64,000 nucleotides of DNA from Gigaspora margarita (taxonomy: Eukaryota; Glomeromycota; Glomeromycetes; Diversisporales; Gigasporaceae): contig WTPW01000352.1 of assembly GCA_009809945.1 (NCBI GenBank), positions 368,671 to 432,670 of the forward strand, given 5' to 3'. Of the stretch, positions 32,596 through 42,702 are shown in pieces (position 1 is the stretch's first letter; every line of letters begins with the position of its first letter). The notes under the pieces are model-generated. The model had not been told where the DNA came from and searched no databases. It was given only the letters and a program-made list of their open reading frames with translations. The position numbers were made by a program, and so were the translations under genes.

Positions 32596-33365
32596 ATTGG
32601 TTTTATTCTAATATGATTTGATAGCCAATTGTGAATTTTTTTTTTTTATTTAATGTATATTTTAATGCATATTTAGCGCAAAAAAAAACTGATTTTGTAA
32701 TACCACATATATGCTGTACTGTGATATTTTGTATAATATATGCAGTGTGCTTACTGAACAAATATACTTCAGTTATTTTTTAAAAAAATATTATTGCATA
32801 TATAAATACGAATACGTTTGAGATGTAATTTTGCTTTTAGCTCGGGAAGTTTATTGCATAATTTAAATCGATATAGGTAATGTATTTCAATCTATAACCT
32901 TTGTATTTACATGTTTTAGCTATTATCAATAAATAATAATGCATAAAGGTGTATTTATAGCGAACAAACAAGTTATTTTTAGCATTAATTATAAGGTAAT
33001 TTCACTTTGCAGTAAAAGTTTGGTTTCCGGAGGTTGACTCCGGACTATCACATGACCGTATGAAGCACAACTTGGGAAACTTTTCGGATTATAATTACGT
33101 TTTAATACTTGTGCACTATTTTGATCACTAGGAAATCGTATTTAGGCTGGTATTTGAGAATGTTTTTAGCCTAGCTATTAAATTTGTGTGAGCTAAATAT
33201 GGAAAATAAATAGCAGAAAGTGCTCTCAACGAGATAGTAAAGACATGATCCCAAAATTAACAAATTAAGATCATTAGTCCATAGAATAGACATCCTTGCT
33301 CACATATGTAGGATTTGGCCCATCATCCGAGTTATATAAAGCATGAATTAATATTTGATGTCTAG
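32596..33365. repeat. Linker DNA, unit 2 second copy
   Basis: Colinear with 11815-12549, ending at the CTAG target of the LTR-like element. This repeats 30613-31730 and shows that the linker was duplicated within unit 2. Confidence 0.65.
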
Positions 33366-34965
33366 TGTAATGGATTAAAATATTGAATTCGGATATTTTT
33401 ATTTTTTTATATATTGTATTACTTTTATTTTCTATTTTAGTTGTTTATTATTCTATCTATATGTCGTCACGCACTAGTATTTGAAATACCCTTAAATAAG
33501 TAAGATATTAATTCTTACGATAGAAATAATTAGTTATATAAATAAGGGAATCGCATGTGGTGAGGAAAAGCGCAGTGCATTTACTTTTGCGTCGACACTA
33601 ACTTTTCCGCATCAATGCTGAATGTATAGTGCTAACGCTAAATTATTAGTGTAAACACTAAATTAGTTAGGGTGTGGCACCTTAGAGAAGTGGTCAAGGT
33701 TCACCCAAGTGGCAGATTGATAGTTCGAATCCCACTGGCAACGTTTTGGAGTTAAATCTGTGTTCAGTAATTGTGGCTTCTGATCGGTTGGGCGTAAAAC
33801 CTGTAACCTTGGTTCCACCATCTCAAATAGGAGCTCACAGGCGCAATGGTGTACTACATAGCAAATCCAGGGTACTGGAAAAAACCTATAAGAACCTGTT
33901 TGGCAAGACCTAAGTTAGGAGGTAGTGAAAATCGGTCCTTACAGTATATGCCAAAGAAGGTTGTACTATGATTGGAATGAACCTAATGAGGGCAGGTAGC
34001 CTTTGGTTACCAAATCCAGGTGATGGTACATGTATGGAACATGGAAGTTGTTCCAGTTGGCAAAATGTGCGAGGGTAAAGTAGCCCTTAGGTCATTGATT
34101 ATCTAAAAGGGTTGTGGTCTTAAAATATCTGCTTAATGTGGTGCATTAGGTAGTAATAGAAGGACAATGAACCAGAGGGTTTAAATAAACAATTTCCATA
34201 GTTGGGTTGTAGGTATAGCAGCTAGTGTAGAACCTTCAGGCGGACTACTTAAATTAGGCACCAAAAGTGCATGTGTGGCTAGTTGTATTCTTATTCATGT
34301 AACAAATATTACATCACTATAACTCATAATAAAATCCTGGCCATAGCACATGGCCTCTAAACTTTAAAAAAAAATAAATGCTAAATTAGAAACATAGGCA
34401 CTAAATTGTAGCATAAACGCTACAGGAAATTAAAATGTATATAAAGACCTACAAAAATTAATAAAGACATATTAGTTTCACATTCAATTTAAAAATACAA
34501 GACAATAATAAAAATAAGCCCCTTTTCTTTTGAATTTGACTTTAACCTTAATAAACCTTGTGAACTCAATTTGACAGACTGAATTGACTTGTAACTTTGT
34601 ATTAGCTTATTATAATTAGAACTCTGTGTGATGAGTTTTATTAATTCTTTAAATTGCTCATGTAACTCTGGTTAACTCTAAACTTCGTATAACTTTCCTG
34701 TATCAAAGTTACCCTGATTCCACTTAATCATCAACCTAAATCACTGATATTTTTAATTATATATTTAATACCCACATCAATATCAATCATTATCAGTACT
34801 ACTCTATCATTCTGTATCACCTTTATAACCTAGCATTGTTTCGTTCTGTTATTATATACCTCGCCCTTTTACTATCGACTTATTTACTTCTACCCGTAAT
34901 CAGTTGGAGTTTAAATTGGCACTATTGTTTATATTGTTTTACCACTCTCCCATTCAACCATTACA
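33366..34965. mobile_element. Solo-LTR-like element with nested SINE, CTAG target duplication
   Basis: Starts TGTAATGG and ends CCATTACA (TG...CA), flanked by CTAG on both sides (33362-33365, 34966-34969); the empty site reads GATGTCTAAGTATAG near 12547. Without the 714-bp SINE it is about 880 bp, the size of an LTR, and a TATAAATAAGG sequence lies at about 33537. No internal coding region accompanies it, so it looks like a solo LTR. Family not determined. It is an old relic, judging from its position in a duplicated and decayed unit. Confidence 0.7.
33667..34380 (+). mobile_element. tRNA-derived SINE, 714 bp, perfect 9-bp target duplication
   Basis: CTAAATTAG flanks both sides (33658-33666 and 34381-34389). 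The head carries an internal RNA polymerase III promoter: a box A-like TTAGAGAAGTGGTCAAGG at 33682-33699 and a canonical box B GTTCGAATCCC at 33723-33733, spaced as in a tRNA of the Leu/Ser type. The long body has no reading frame, and the tail is an A-run (TTTAAAAAAAAATAAAT). It is inserted within the LTR-like element. It would be moved by a LINE supplied elsewhere. The body, at ~600 bp, is unusually long for a SINE. Confidence 0.88.
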
Positions 34966-35104
34966 CTAGTATAGTATAAATAGCAATATTTTCTTTATCA
35001 AATATTTTCAAAATTAAAAAAAATTAACAAATTATTTGGGTCAGCTTTGCACTATATTTATATGCTGTTACTACATACAATATATATACATATACTGTAT
35101 TTAA
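34966..35104. repeat. Short remnant of unit 2 linker
   Basis: Matches 12549-12690 (TGCTGTTACTACATACAATA near 35061). It is cut at ACTGTATTT by the next insertion block. Confidence 0.65.
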
Positions 35105-35135
35105 AGGTATTCAATTCTGTCTAATCCATTTTTTT

Positions 35136-35446
35136 ATATACGGGATCATCTAAAGCCATGTATGACCTATATGACATTTTTGTATAAATCAACCAACTGG
35201 AGTCACAAAATTTTGTTTATACAAATTAGCCCAAAGAAGACAAAAAACAAAAAAAATGCAAGAACATAAAAATGGCAGTTCAAACCTGTCTTGGCCATTA
35301 ATAAAAAATGCTAAGAAGGCAATTTTACCTATATATTTGTCCCAACTCTAACCCAACCCTAATGCTAAACAGGCTCTAACCCTAATTTTAACTAAATTTT
35401 CAAAAAATTATATGGGTATATGGCTTTAGCTATCCCCCATATACAT
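35136..35446. mobile_element. MITE-like element, ~310 bp
   Basis: TATATACGGGATCATCTAAA then GCCAT at the left pairs with ATGGCTTTAGCTATCCCCCA then TATA at the right, about 26 bp with a few mismatches. The target duplication is not clear in AT-rich flanks. The interior has no gene. Confidence 0.6.
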
Positions 35447-35461
35447 ATTACTGTGTGATAG

Positions 35462-36287
35462 TAGTGTTTTGAACTGAGAACAAAATCATCAATCGGTTAC
35501 CTGAGCCAGTTTACCTGATTCTAATCGGGTTAACCAGAATTATTTCAGTTAACTCAGTTTACCCGAGTTATCCAGCAACTGGGCAGAATTTCTAATCAGT
35601 TAATTTGGTTGACCCGAATTATCACGCAACCAGATCAGAATTTCTAATCGGTTAATTTAGCTAACCTGAGTTATCTGGCTTAGCTGGGTCAACCGGAATA
35701 TAATTTAAAAGATTATAAATTATTTTAATGTTGTATACGTTATATAAAAGAATAATTTAAGCAAAGGTTTATTAATAATTTGAGCAAAGGTTTAGTAAGC
35801 AATTTGAGCAAAAGTTTAGTAAGTAATTTGAGCAAAGGTTTAGTAAGCTATATAAATAATTTGAGCAAAGGTTCAGTAAGTAATTTCAGCAAGATATATA
35901 AAAAAAAAACAATTTAAGCAAGATTTAATAAGTAATTTGAGCAAGGCTCGGTAATTAATTTGAGCGAAGGTTCAGTAAGTAAGTTGAGTGAAGGTTCAGC
36001 AAGTAATTTAAATGAACATTTAGTAAGTTATATTAAAAAATAATTTGAGCAAAAGCATATTATTTAACTCCCTGCACCTGCGCCTCTATCATGCAAACCT
36101 TGTTACATAGCACAACAATTTTTGTAATCGGTTAACCATATACCCGATTATGTCAGATTAACTGGTTACCTGACTATCAACTGATTATGTTGGATTAACC
36201 GATTAAGCATTTTATTCAATCGGTTAACCGGATTTCTTTCAGTTCGGTTCGATTACCCGATTATAGACCAACTGGGTCAAATCACTA
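35462..36287. mobile_element. hAT-like non-autonomous element, 826 bp, perfect 8-bp target duplication
   Basis: Ends are TAGTGTTTTGAACTGAG and its approximate complement ACTGGGTCAAATCACTA. TGTGATAG flanks both sides (35454-35461 and 36288-36295). Both subterminal regions are packed with variants of TCGGTTAACC (about 35490-35700 and 36125-36260). The core (35755-36050) is a ~24-bp tandem repeat. No transposase. Confidence 0.9.
35755..36050. repeat. ~24-bp minisatellite inside the hAT-like element
   Basis: About a dozen units of AATTTGAGCAAAGGTTTAGT followed by AAGT, some interrupted by TATATAAA-type additions. It separates the two motif-rich ends of the element. Confidence 0.85.
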
Positions 36288-37076
36288 TGTGATAGTTGTG
36301 TGCATATATGAACTGGATCATGTTAACTTATTCATTGTACTTGGTTAGATTGTGCAACTATTTGATTATTTATAGCATCCCTATTTGGAAAATCTGCAGT
36401 CAAAATTTCCTCCAAATTCCAGAAAAGAAAATCATTTTCATAAATAAATAGATAGAATTTGAAATAGTGATTATTATTGCTATTTCTATTGTATTTGCTA
36501 TTGCTATTTGCTATTGCTATAACTATTTTTGAAAAAATAAAAAAATAAAAAATAAAAAAAGAAGAGAAAATTGCAATTCAATTCTAATTGCTAAAAAGAT
36601 ATCGCTTTTATATTACCATTAGGTCTTTGCCTATATTTGAAAATAAGTTTCTGCATTTTGCACTTTTTTTTCAGATTTTTTATAGAATAGATGAATTGAT
36701 AATCTCTGATCGTTAAAGACAGTACAAACATTTACAATAAAAATTTGATGATCTTTTCTAAATTAAATTTTTTCAAGAATACAGGTTTTTATCTTGATTA
36801 AAGTGCATAAAAATTACTATAAAAAATGTCATTTTTTTATTATTATCTTTTGGTATTGCACTAACTAAATTTGCTAATCACATTTCCTACTTTTTAAATA
36901 AGACTTTCTGTATAAATTCCCAAAAAATATAATTTCAAATTTTGATCAAATAAAGTTTTAATCCTGGTCATTAGGCTGTTTAATTTAATTTTTTGGTTAG
37001 CATCGCTCCTCCCCTTCCCCTCTGAAGTTCCCAGCAAAATAACATATAAAAAAGTAAAAATTGAAAATAATAAAAA

Positions 37077-37190
37077 TACTGTATAACCAGAAATAACTCA
37101 GTGGGGTGTAGTTTCAAATTTCAGCCATGATTAAGCTTAATTCAGGCCAAAATTCAAAATAACTCCATAATATTATTTTGCAATTATACA
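37077..37190. mobile_element. Decayed CCGTA-family MITE
   Basis: The order of landmarks matches the intact copy at 31731-31846: GTATAACC-GAAATAAC, CAGTGGGGTG, AAATTTCAGCC, ATTAAGCTTAATTCAGGCC, AAAATTCAAAATAAC. Every CG in the intact copy (TTCGCG, CGGGCC, TTCGAAATAACG) is TG, CA or otherwise lost here, consistent with long exposure to cytosine-methylation decay. Confidence 0.7.
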
Positions 37191-37264
37191 ACACTTATAA
37201 AATAAAAAAATAATTTAAAATAAAATAAAATAATTTAAAATAATTTAAAATAGAAGTTTGTTAT

Positions 37265-38036
37265 TTATCACCACCGGTATCATCACCAGTGATCAATTTA
37301 CCAATTAAAATTCAGGATCAGATGTAACATGAAGATCAATTTCTGTGTAGCAAAAACAAAGAATTTTTTAAAAATTGCTAAAATTGCTTCTAACCTAAAA
37401 TTTTGTCTATGAAACTACTTTTTTTTATGCAAAAAAAAATTCCTTGCTAAATTTACTATATACAAAGCCCTATCCTAATTTCTACCCTTTACCCTTACCC
37501 TAATATTAAAGAGATTTAATTTTTATTTAATACAAACTGTTTGTTTTGTTTATTTTGTTTTATGCATTGTAGATTACTGGTGATGATCACAAGTGGTAAT
37601 TTGTAGTAATTTTTTTTAAAATAATTTAAAAAATAAAATTAAACTAATTAAAAAAAAATTAAAAAATAATTTTAAAAAAAATGAGAATAAAAAGTAAATA
37701 AATTAAAAATGAATTTAACTACAAATAACCAGCAGTGATTATCACCGGTGTGTAATTAGCCAATAATGATAAAACAAAAAAAAATTTATTTCATTTACTT
37801 TAGGGTTAGGGCGAGGCCTGGGATTTTAGCAGGGTGTTTGATATATGCAAAATTTAGCAAGGAATTTTTTTTGCTAGAATGTCAAAGGTAGTTTCATAGA
37901 CGAATTCTTGAGATATTAGCATTTTTTCAAAAAAATCTTTATTTGTGTTACACAAACTGATTTGCACGTTATACCTGATCCTGCAAATTTATTGGCTAAT
38001 TACACACCGGTGATGATCACCACCAGTTATAGTTAG
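37265..38036. mobile_element. Foldback element with ~250-bp inverted arms and a nested relative
   Basis: The left arm (37265-37510) and right arm (37795-38036) are inverted copies: TTCCTTGCTAAATTT near 37441 and AAATTTAGCAAGGAA near 37851; GTCTATGAAACTAC near 37407 and GTAGTTTCATAGAC near 37890; GGATCAGATGTAAC and GTTATACCTGATCC. Ends carry CACCGGT and GGTGATGATCACC. Between the arms a second, smaller inverted pair (about 37573-37757) begins with the same ATTACTGGTGATGATCAC words, so one member of the family sits in another. No coding content. Confidence 0.78.
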
Positions 38037-39893
38037 TAAAATTCATTAAAAATATAGCTAAAATTTTAGTTCCTAATTGACTTTCTCTCATATATATTTA
38101 ATTCAGTTTACGATGAAATAATTCAAGAGAAACTGTTAAAAAAGAGCCACAAAATATTTTTTATGCGATTCTAAAGAGCAAGAGACTAATATTAATAAGT
38201 AAAAAGAAATATTTAAATAAACACTTAACTTTTACAAAAATAACAATTATGAACCAATTGTTTGAATTGATACTTTTTTTACATTAAGCTATTTGATCAG
38301 TAATTTATTTCATTCAATAAGGGATAAACTTTGCATAAGAACTTGGAGGAATTAATATGATATTCTTTTTCTTAGATAAAAGTATTAAAGATAGTTTGTT
38401 TGTTCATATTATATGTCAGTTTCATTTGCCCCCCTCCAAGAGTCCTAGAAAGTAATGTTAACTGTAAAATTAACTTCAAATGGCCTTATTCAACTAGTAT
38501 CCCTAGATGTTATTTAGTGTTTATTCAGTTCATTATTCGTTCCTGGTTTAGTGCAACTGCATTATGCAGCTACTTATTTGATATGATAATTGATAATATA
38601 GCTATAGCCATTTTATGTGCTACACTTTGGATATAAAAATCTGATTTGATATCAATTGATAATGAATATAAACATTGTTTTAATTTTTTTTAGTTTTCTG
38701 TTTAATCTTATGGATATACTTCATTTTTTAATTTTTTTTTTAGTTTTCTGTTTAACTTATGGATATACTTCACTTTTTATCTTTTTTGTTTTTTTTTTAT
38801 TGGGTTTTTCGCTAGACAGATTAATTGATAATTACTAATCATCAAAGACAATAATAAAAAATTGCAGTAAAAGAATTTATAATCTTTCTAAATTAAGGTT
38901 ATATCTATGTGCCTATGATTAGGAATTGATTCCCTGATATTACATATATGTTATTATTAATGAATTGAAAAAATATGCAGTTTGAAATAAGATTGAGCAA
39001 AGCAAGGCCAATAGCAATGATATAGAAAGAATGGCACTTTATAATGTAATATTAAATTGAACTTCAAAAATGTCTAAGCAAAGTGAGGCTGAAAGTAATA
39101 AATTAATTTGTCAGCAACATTTTTAATTTAAGGGTAGGGGTACATAGATCATTTATCATATGATTTCATGGAACAACAAGATTTATATAGAAATTAAAAA
39201 TGTGCTACTAATAAACTTTTTACAGTTGTAATCAAATTTGACTAAAATTTTATAATATCTAGAACAAAATGCACTTATATAATAGTAAAATTTTAATAAA
39301 ATATATATTTAAAAAAATTAGACTTCTATATATCATAAAGTTTCCCCAAGTTGGCTCAAATTTTCCCCAGTTACACAAAATGATTAATTTTGATTGTTCG
39401 ATATCATATGGTCATCATTTGATTTTTGTAAACAACTTTTGACACCTAAAATTTAAGTCATCTTAACTTGACAAATATTCAACCAATTTTAATAAATTTG
39501 CTATTTTTAGCATCAGAAAAACCTGCTATATGATTTTATTTAATAGTTCAAAAACGATTTGCTTAAAAAAATTTTACAAAATTTTAATAAGAATAAATCA
39601 ATACCACGAATTTTATATGCATTTACAATTTGTACCCACTACCCTTAAAAAAAAGAACAGATTTGCAAATGGGCCAAGCAAAGAGCCATATAAAGGTTGT
39701 TTACATGCTTTGTTTTTTTTAACTACTTGTGTACAAAGTGTTGAATTATTTGTTTCATAAATAAAAGAGTAAATTTAAAATCTTTAAAAAAAAATTAAAA
39801 AGTATCAAAAATCAGTAAATAGTAATGTCATCATACTATCTGATATATCGAATTATTAGTTGGCTGTAATGGGCGGCGAAGCTGCAATTTATA

Positions 39894-39929
39894 GTTGTAA
39901 TCACAATAATCCAATCTTTAAACTTACAA
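39894..39929. repeat. 5' flank of BTB exon 1, unit 2
   Basis: Matches 12691-12711 and 62834-62869 directly before the ATG. Confidence 0.6.
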
Positions 39930-40173
39930 ATGTCGCAAATAAACACTAAATTACTTGTACGTTTCTCCAATGATTTTCACAACTGCTTGAAAGTGCATAT
40001 GATTATAATGTTATAGTTAAAGTCGGCCAGCAAATATTTAAGTTACATTCACTAGTTTTATATCAACATTCATCATTCTTTCATCAAGAATTAATGACCA
40101 AAACTAAAAAGAATAATATTATAGAAATTACTTTAACTGATACTTCTGTTGAAGCTTTTAATATTTTAATAAA
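39930..40173 (+). pseudogene. BTB-TLDc pseudogene, exon 1 (unit 2)
   Basis: Begins MSQINTKLLVRFSND, then loses one base (GATTTTCACAACTG for GATTTTGCACAACTG) and continues in another frame as LKVHMIIML / VKVGQQIFKLHSLVLYQH and IIEITLTDTSVEAFNILIK. The GTAAGT donor at 40174 is intact. Its exon 2 is more than 10 kb away at 50731 because of an intron insertion. Not functional. Confidence 0.85.
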
Positions 40174-40352
40174 GTAAGTTGTTTATTTTTTATTTATAAT
40201 AGTTGGAATTCATCATAAAATAATCATTATAAAAGATATTGCCTCAAAATTTTAAATAAACGTTAGAGTTATTGTTTAAGTTGGATATTATGTTTTAGGT
40301 TGAGAAATTTTACATAGTATTGTATCCAAATACAAATAATTTTAGCCATTAT
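40174..40352 (+). other. 5' half of the interrupted intron (unit 2)
   Basis: Matches the intron of the intact gene (12957-13128) and stops at TTTTAGCCAT, where the insertion begins. The intron resumes at about 50657. Confidence 0.75.
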
Positions 40353-41116
40353 TATTGCTCGATCAGTTGACTTTATTCAAACCAACTGACTGTCTTTATT
40401 TACAAATCTGAAAAACATATGGGATAAGGGCTGCTACCCTTATTGGCTCTAATATACATAATCACATTTTCNACCATAGCGACATGCATTCATCACAATA
40501 GCAAACGAAATGGACACCTATGATGCCTTCATATAGAGGGAAACCCGTCGAATCTTCTCATAGCTGAAAAGAGAATCGGTAACATGTTTCTGCCGGTATG
40601 AGCGAGGTTCATTCTATGGTCCTTGCACTGCCACTTGTAGCTGGGGAGCCAATACAACAACTGGTCCTTGCACTGACACTTGCAGCCGCATAAGCAAACA
40701 AAACATCAGGTCCTTGCACTGCTAACGCAGCTGTGGAGCCTGGCATAACAAAAACATCAGGTTCTTGCACTGCTAACGCAGCTGTGGAGCCTGCATAACA
40801 ACAGTTTCACTTGCTTGACTTTGGGTGGGTAAGGGAGGGCGATAGAGCCAGCCTCTACAAGGTGAGCGATAGCGAAAAGAAAGATAACCTTCTTCACAGA
40901 GATCATTGACCTTAAATACTCCTTCTGTGTCACTGGTCCATACTTGGCAATAGCCATAATCCCTTACCCTTATCATCGATCTAACAATAATCCTAACAAA
41001 ATGAATTGCAAAATCATATGCAAATCCAAAATTACCTTTATATACAAGTTACAAAATATTACAACAATAATCAAAGAATAGCCATAAAAGGATACATAAA
41101 CAAAACCTGCACATGA
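40353..41116. mobile_element. Left part of an older unknown insertion, split by the gypsy element
   Basis: The intron is broken at CAT (40350-40352; CAT again at about 50657). This ~765 bp plus about 65 bp on the other side (50590-50656) form the original insert. It is GC-richer than the host DNA. It has four tandem units around 40617-40801 and a TCATATGCAAATCCAAAATT stretch near 41011. No protein domain is recognisable; the two overlapping frames at 40757-40976(-) are unconvincing. Confidence 0.55.
40617..40801. repeat. Four-unit tandem repeat (~46-50 bp)
   Basis: Units start GGTCCTTGCACTG or GGTTCTTGCACTG at about 40618, 40662, 40710 and 40759, followed by variants of GCAGCTGTGGAGCC and AACAAAACATCA. 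The last two units are almost identical. Confidence 0.8.
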
Positions 41117-41120
41117 CCGG

Positions 41121-42200
41121 TGAGAAGGTGTAAACTGGTCGTGGTTGGGTCAAACTATACACCTAACTAAACAACCTAACTAAAATACTATCTACTAAGT
41201 GCTCAAGACTCTTAAACCTTGAACTGGCAGGCAGAAAGAGGCGTGGAAGATTTGGTCCAGGTCTCAAGGTTTAGAAAGTCTTGGTAGGACGATATCAACA
41301 ATAATCTATTAGTCAATCCTAGCTGCGGCTTATGGGATATGAATATGGATATCGGCTTGCAATCGGCAAGTTGCTTTCAGGGGCTCATGTGATGATGTGG
41401 TATCTGAGTTTTCAGGTTCCAATTATAGTGTCGATTTGGATATTGGTCCGATATCGGTATCACAGGATCAGATTGTTCGATAAATGAGGCACACAAGTAT
41501 TGTTTGACTTTGCTAACAATGGGTCAAGGTAACAATTAAAGGTTTTTCTATAAAGGTATCANNGTAACTATTNTACGTTAACTCTTCTACTCGAATTTCG
41601 AAGGTTACTCCANAACTGACAACAAGGTTTTTATAATAACAACAGGGANATCGGAAGCATATTCAGGATAATATGGATGAAACTTAGAAGGGTTACTACT
41701 TCTACTATTATGATTTCGAAGTATTAAAACTCAACTGAGTTGTTAACTCGTAGTGAGCTGTACNCTACTGAGTTGTTTTATTTCAAGGCGACAGGGACAT
41801 CGCTTTTATACTTTTTACATTCATATTCTTTGATACAGGTTTGGTGGCGAAACTAATAGTAGAACTAACCGATCTGACATATCGTACCGATCTGCCATAT
41901 CGGACCGATCTGTCATATCAGATCGATCTGTCAGATATGAATGATCTGACATATCGGTCCAATCTGTCATATCAGACCGATCTGTCAGATATGTACGATC
42001 TGACATATCAGACCGATCTGTCCTATCGGACTGATCTGACCGATACAGGTACGAACAAAGCCTATTTAGAGAACAATAATATATGTACGACTAATACTAC
42101 TACTAAACAAGATATATATATATGTATAACAATAAAAATAAAAAAATAATAAGAAATAATAATAATAAAAAGAAAACTCCTAAGGCGGGAGCCCTTCACA
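41121..42200 (-). repeat. 3' LTR of the gypsy element
   Basis: On the coding strand it runs TGTGAAGGGC ... CACCTTCTCA (TG...CA). It contains the GATCTGACATATCGG tandem repeat at 41870-42040. Preceded on the coding strand by the purine tract AAGGGTGGGAGAAA (42214-42201), the likely second-strand primer site. Confidence 0.9.
41870..42040. repeat. ~19-bp tandem repeat in the 3' LTR
   Basis: About nine imperfect units of the type CGATCTGTCATATCAGAC, alternating in orientation because the core is near-palindromic (GATATGAACGATCTGACATA). The counterpart in the other LTR is at 50258-50430. Both strands therefore show false Tyr/Asp/Leu/Ser-rich frames. Confidence 0.85.
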
Positions 42201-42238
42201 TTTCTCCCACCCTTATACACGAGTACTACGAGTGTACT

Positions 42239-42634
42239 CTACAACAATAGTGTACAGTATTCCTTATCAGTTAGGTGGTAAATTCTTGCGATAGTGGTAT
42301 AGGTAGTACGGTAGACCTGTTCCACCCCATATCGCTCAAAAATATAGTAGATTCGCAATGCAGCACTACTATAATAGCGTGAGACAATACCTAAGATGTC
42401 GCGGCATTGGATTCTGTTCATAGTATCGAGGACAGAGCCTAAGTAATAGGCATAAGCAAGGCATTCAATCCGGTTCCCTCTTCTACGGGCCCGCATTAAA
42501 TAGTAGCAGGCCGCGGTGATTTTTACCGTAGGATTTTGGTCCTCTGAATACGGACATAGAGCCGGAATTACATTAATTGGTTCAAGAAGTTGTCGATCGA
42601 GTTGGATTCTTTGTACTGTAGAGATATTACCCAT
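42239..42634 (-). CDS. Gypsy element: extra ORF between integrase and 3' LTR, 131 aa
   Basis: An open frame beginning MGNISTVQRIQLDRQLLEPI and containing RARRRGNRIECLAYAYYLGS. It lies where some LTR elements carry an additional gene. No membrane segment or signal peptide is evident, so there is no support for an envelope. It is not related to any family I recognise. It may be a captured or lineage-specific accessory ORF. Confidence 0.55.
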   Translation of the reverse strand: MGNISTVQRIQLDRQLLEPINVIPALCPYSEDQNPTVKITAACYYLMRARRRGNRIECLAYAYYLGSVLDTMNRIQCRDILGIVSRYYSSAALRIYYIFERYGVEQVYRTTYTTIARIYHLTDKEYCTLLL

Positions 42635-42702
42635 TTTTGTTTGGATAAAGTTTTTAAAGATTTGGACTTGGACCTTTTATATTTTCCACTCATGATAGAG
42701 TT

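Larger units (their letters stand above)
35105..39893. other. 4.8 kb gene-free insertion block built of small elements
   Basis: Units 1 and 3 run directly from ACTGTATTTGTAAT-like DNA into the BTB 5' flank (12690, 62831); here 4.8 kb intervenes. It includes the elements listed at 35136, 35462, 37077 and 37265, plus AT-rich DNA at 36296-37076 and 38037-39893 in which no gene is credible. A ~50 bp tandem duplication (TTAGTTTTCTGTTTAA, TTATGGATATACTTCA) is at about 38690-38785. A TATTGCTATTTGC microsatellite is at 36478-36525. Confidence 0.7.

Noticed and set aside
33667-33750. A possible stand-alone tRNA gene
   Set aside because: Box A and box B are present, but the acceptor and anticodon arms do not fold properly and the sequence continues into a 600-bp body with an A-tail; it is the head of a SINE.
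35340-35395. Telomere-like CCCTAA words (also near 37490 and 37800)
   Set aside because: Only a few irregular copies such as ACCCTAATGC and TTACCCTAAT; no tandem telomeric array, and they lie inside small transposons.
40757-40976. Two overlapping minus-strand frames of about 66 residues
   Set aside because: They overlap each other in different frames, lie in a non-coding insert over tandem repeats, and have no recognisable domain.
41870-42040. CRISPR-like array
   Set aside because: Units are contiguous without unique spacers, sit in an LTR, and the context is eukaryotic.
41841-42149. TYRTDL-rich frames on both strands, also at 50209-50609
   Set aside because: Artifacts of the near-palindromic tandem repeat in the LTRs.
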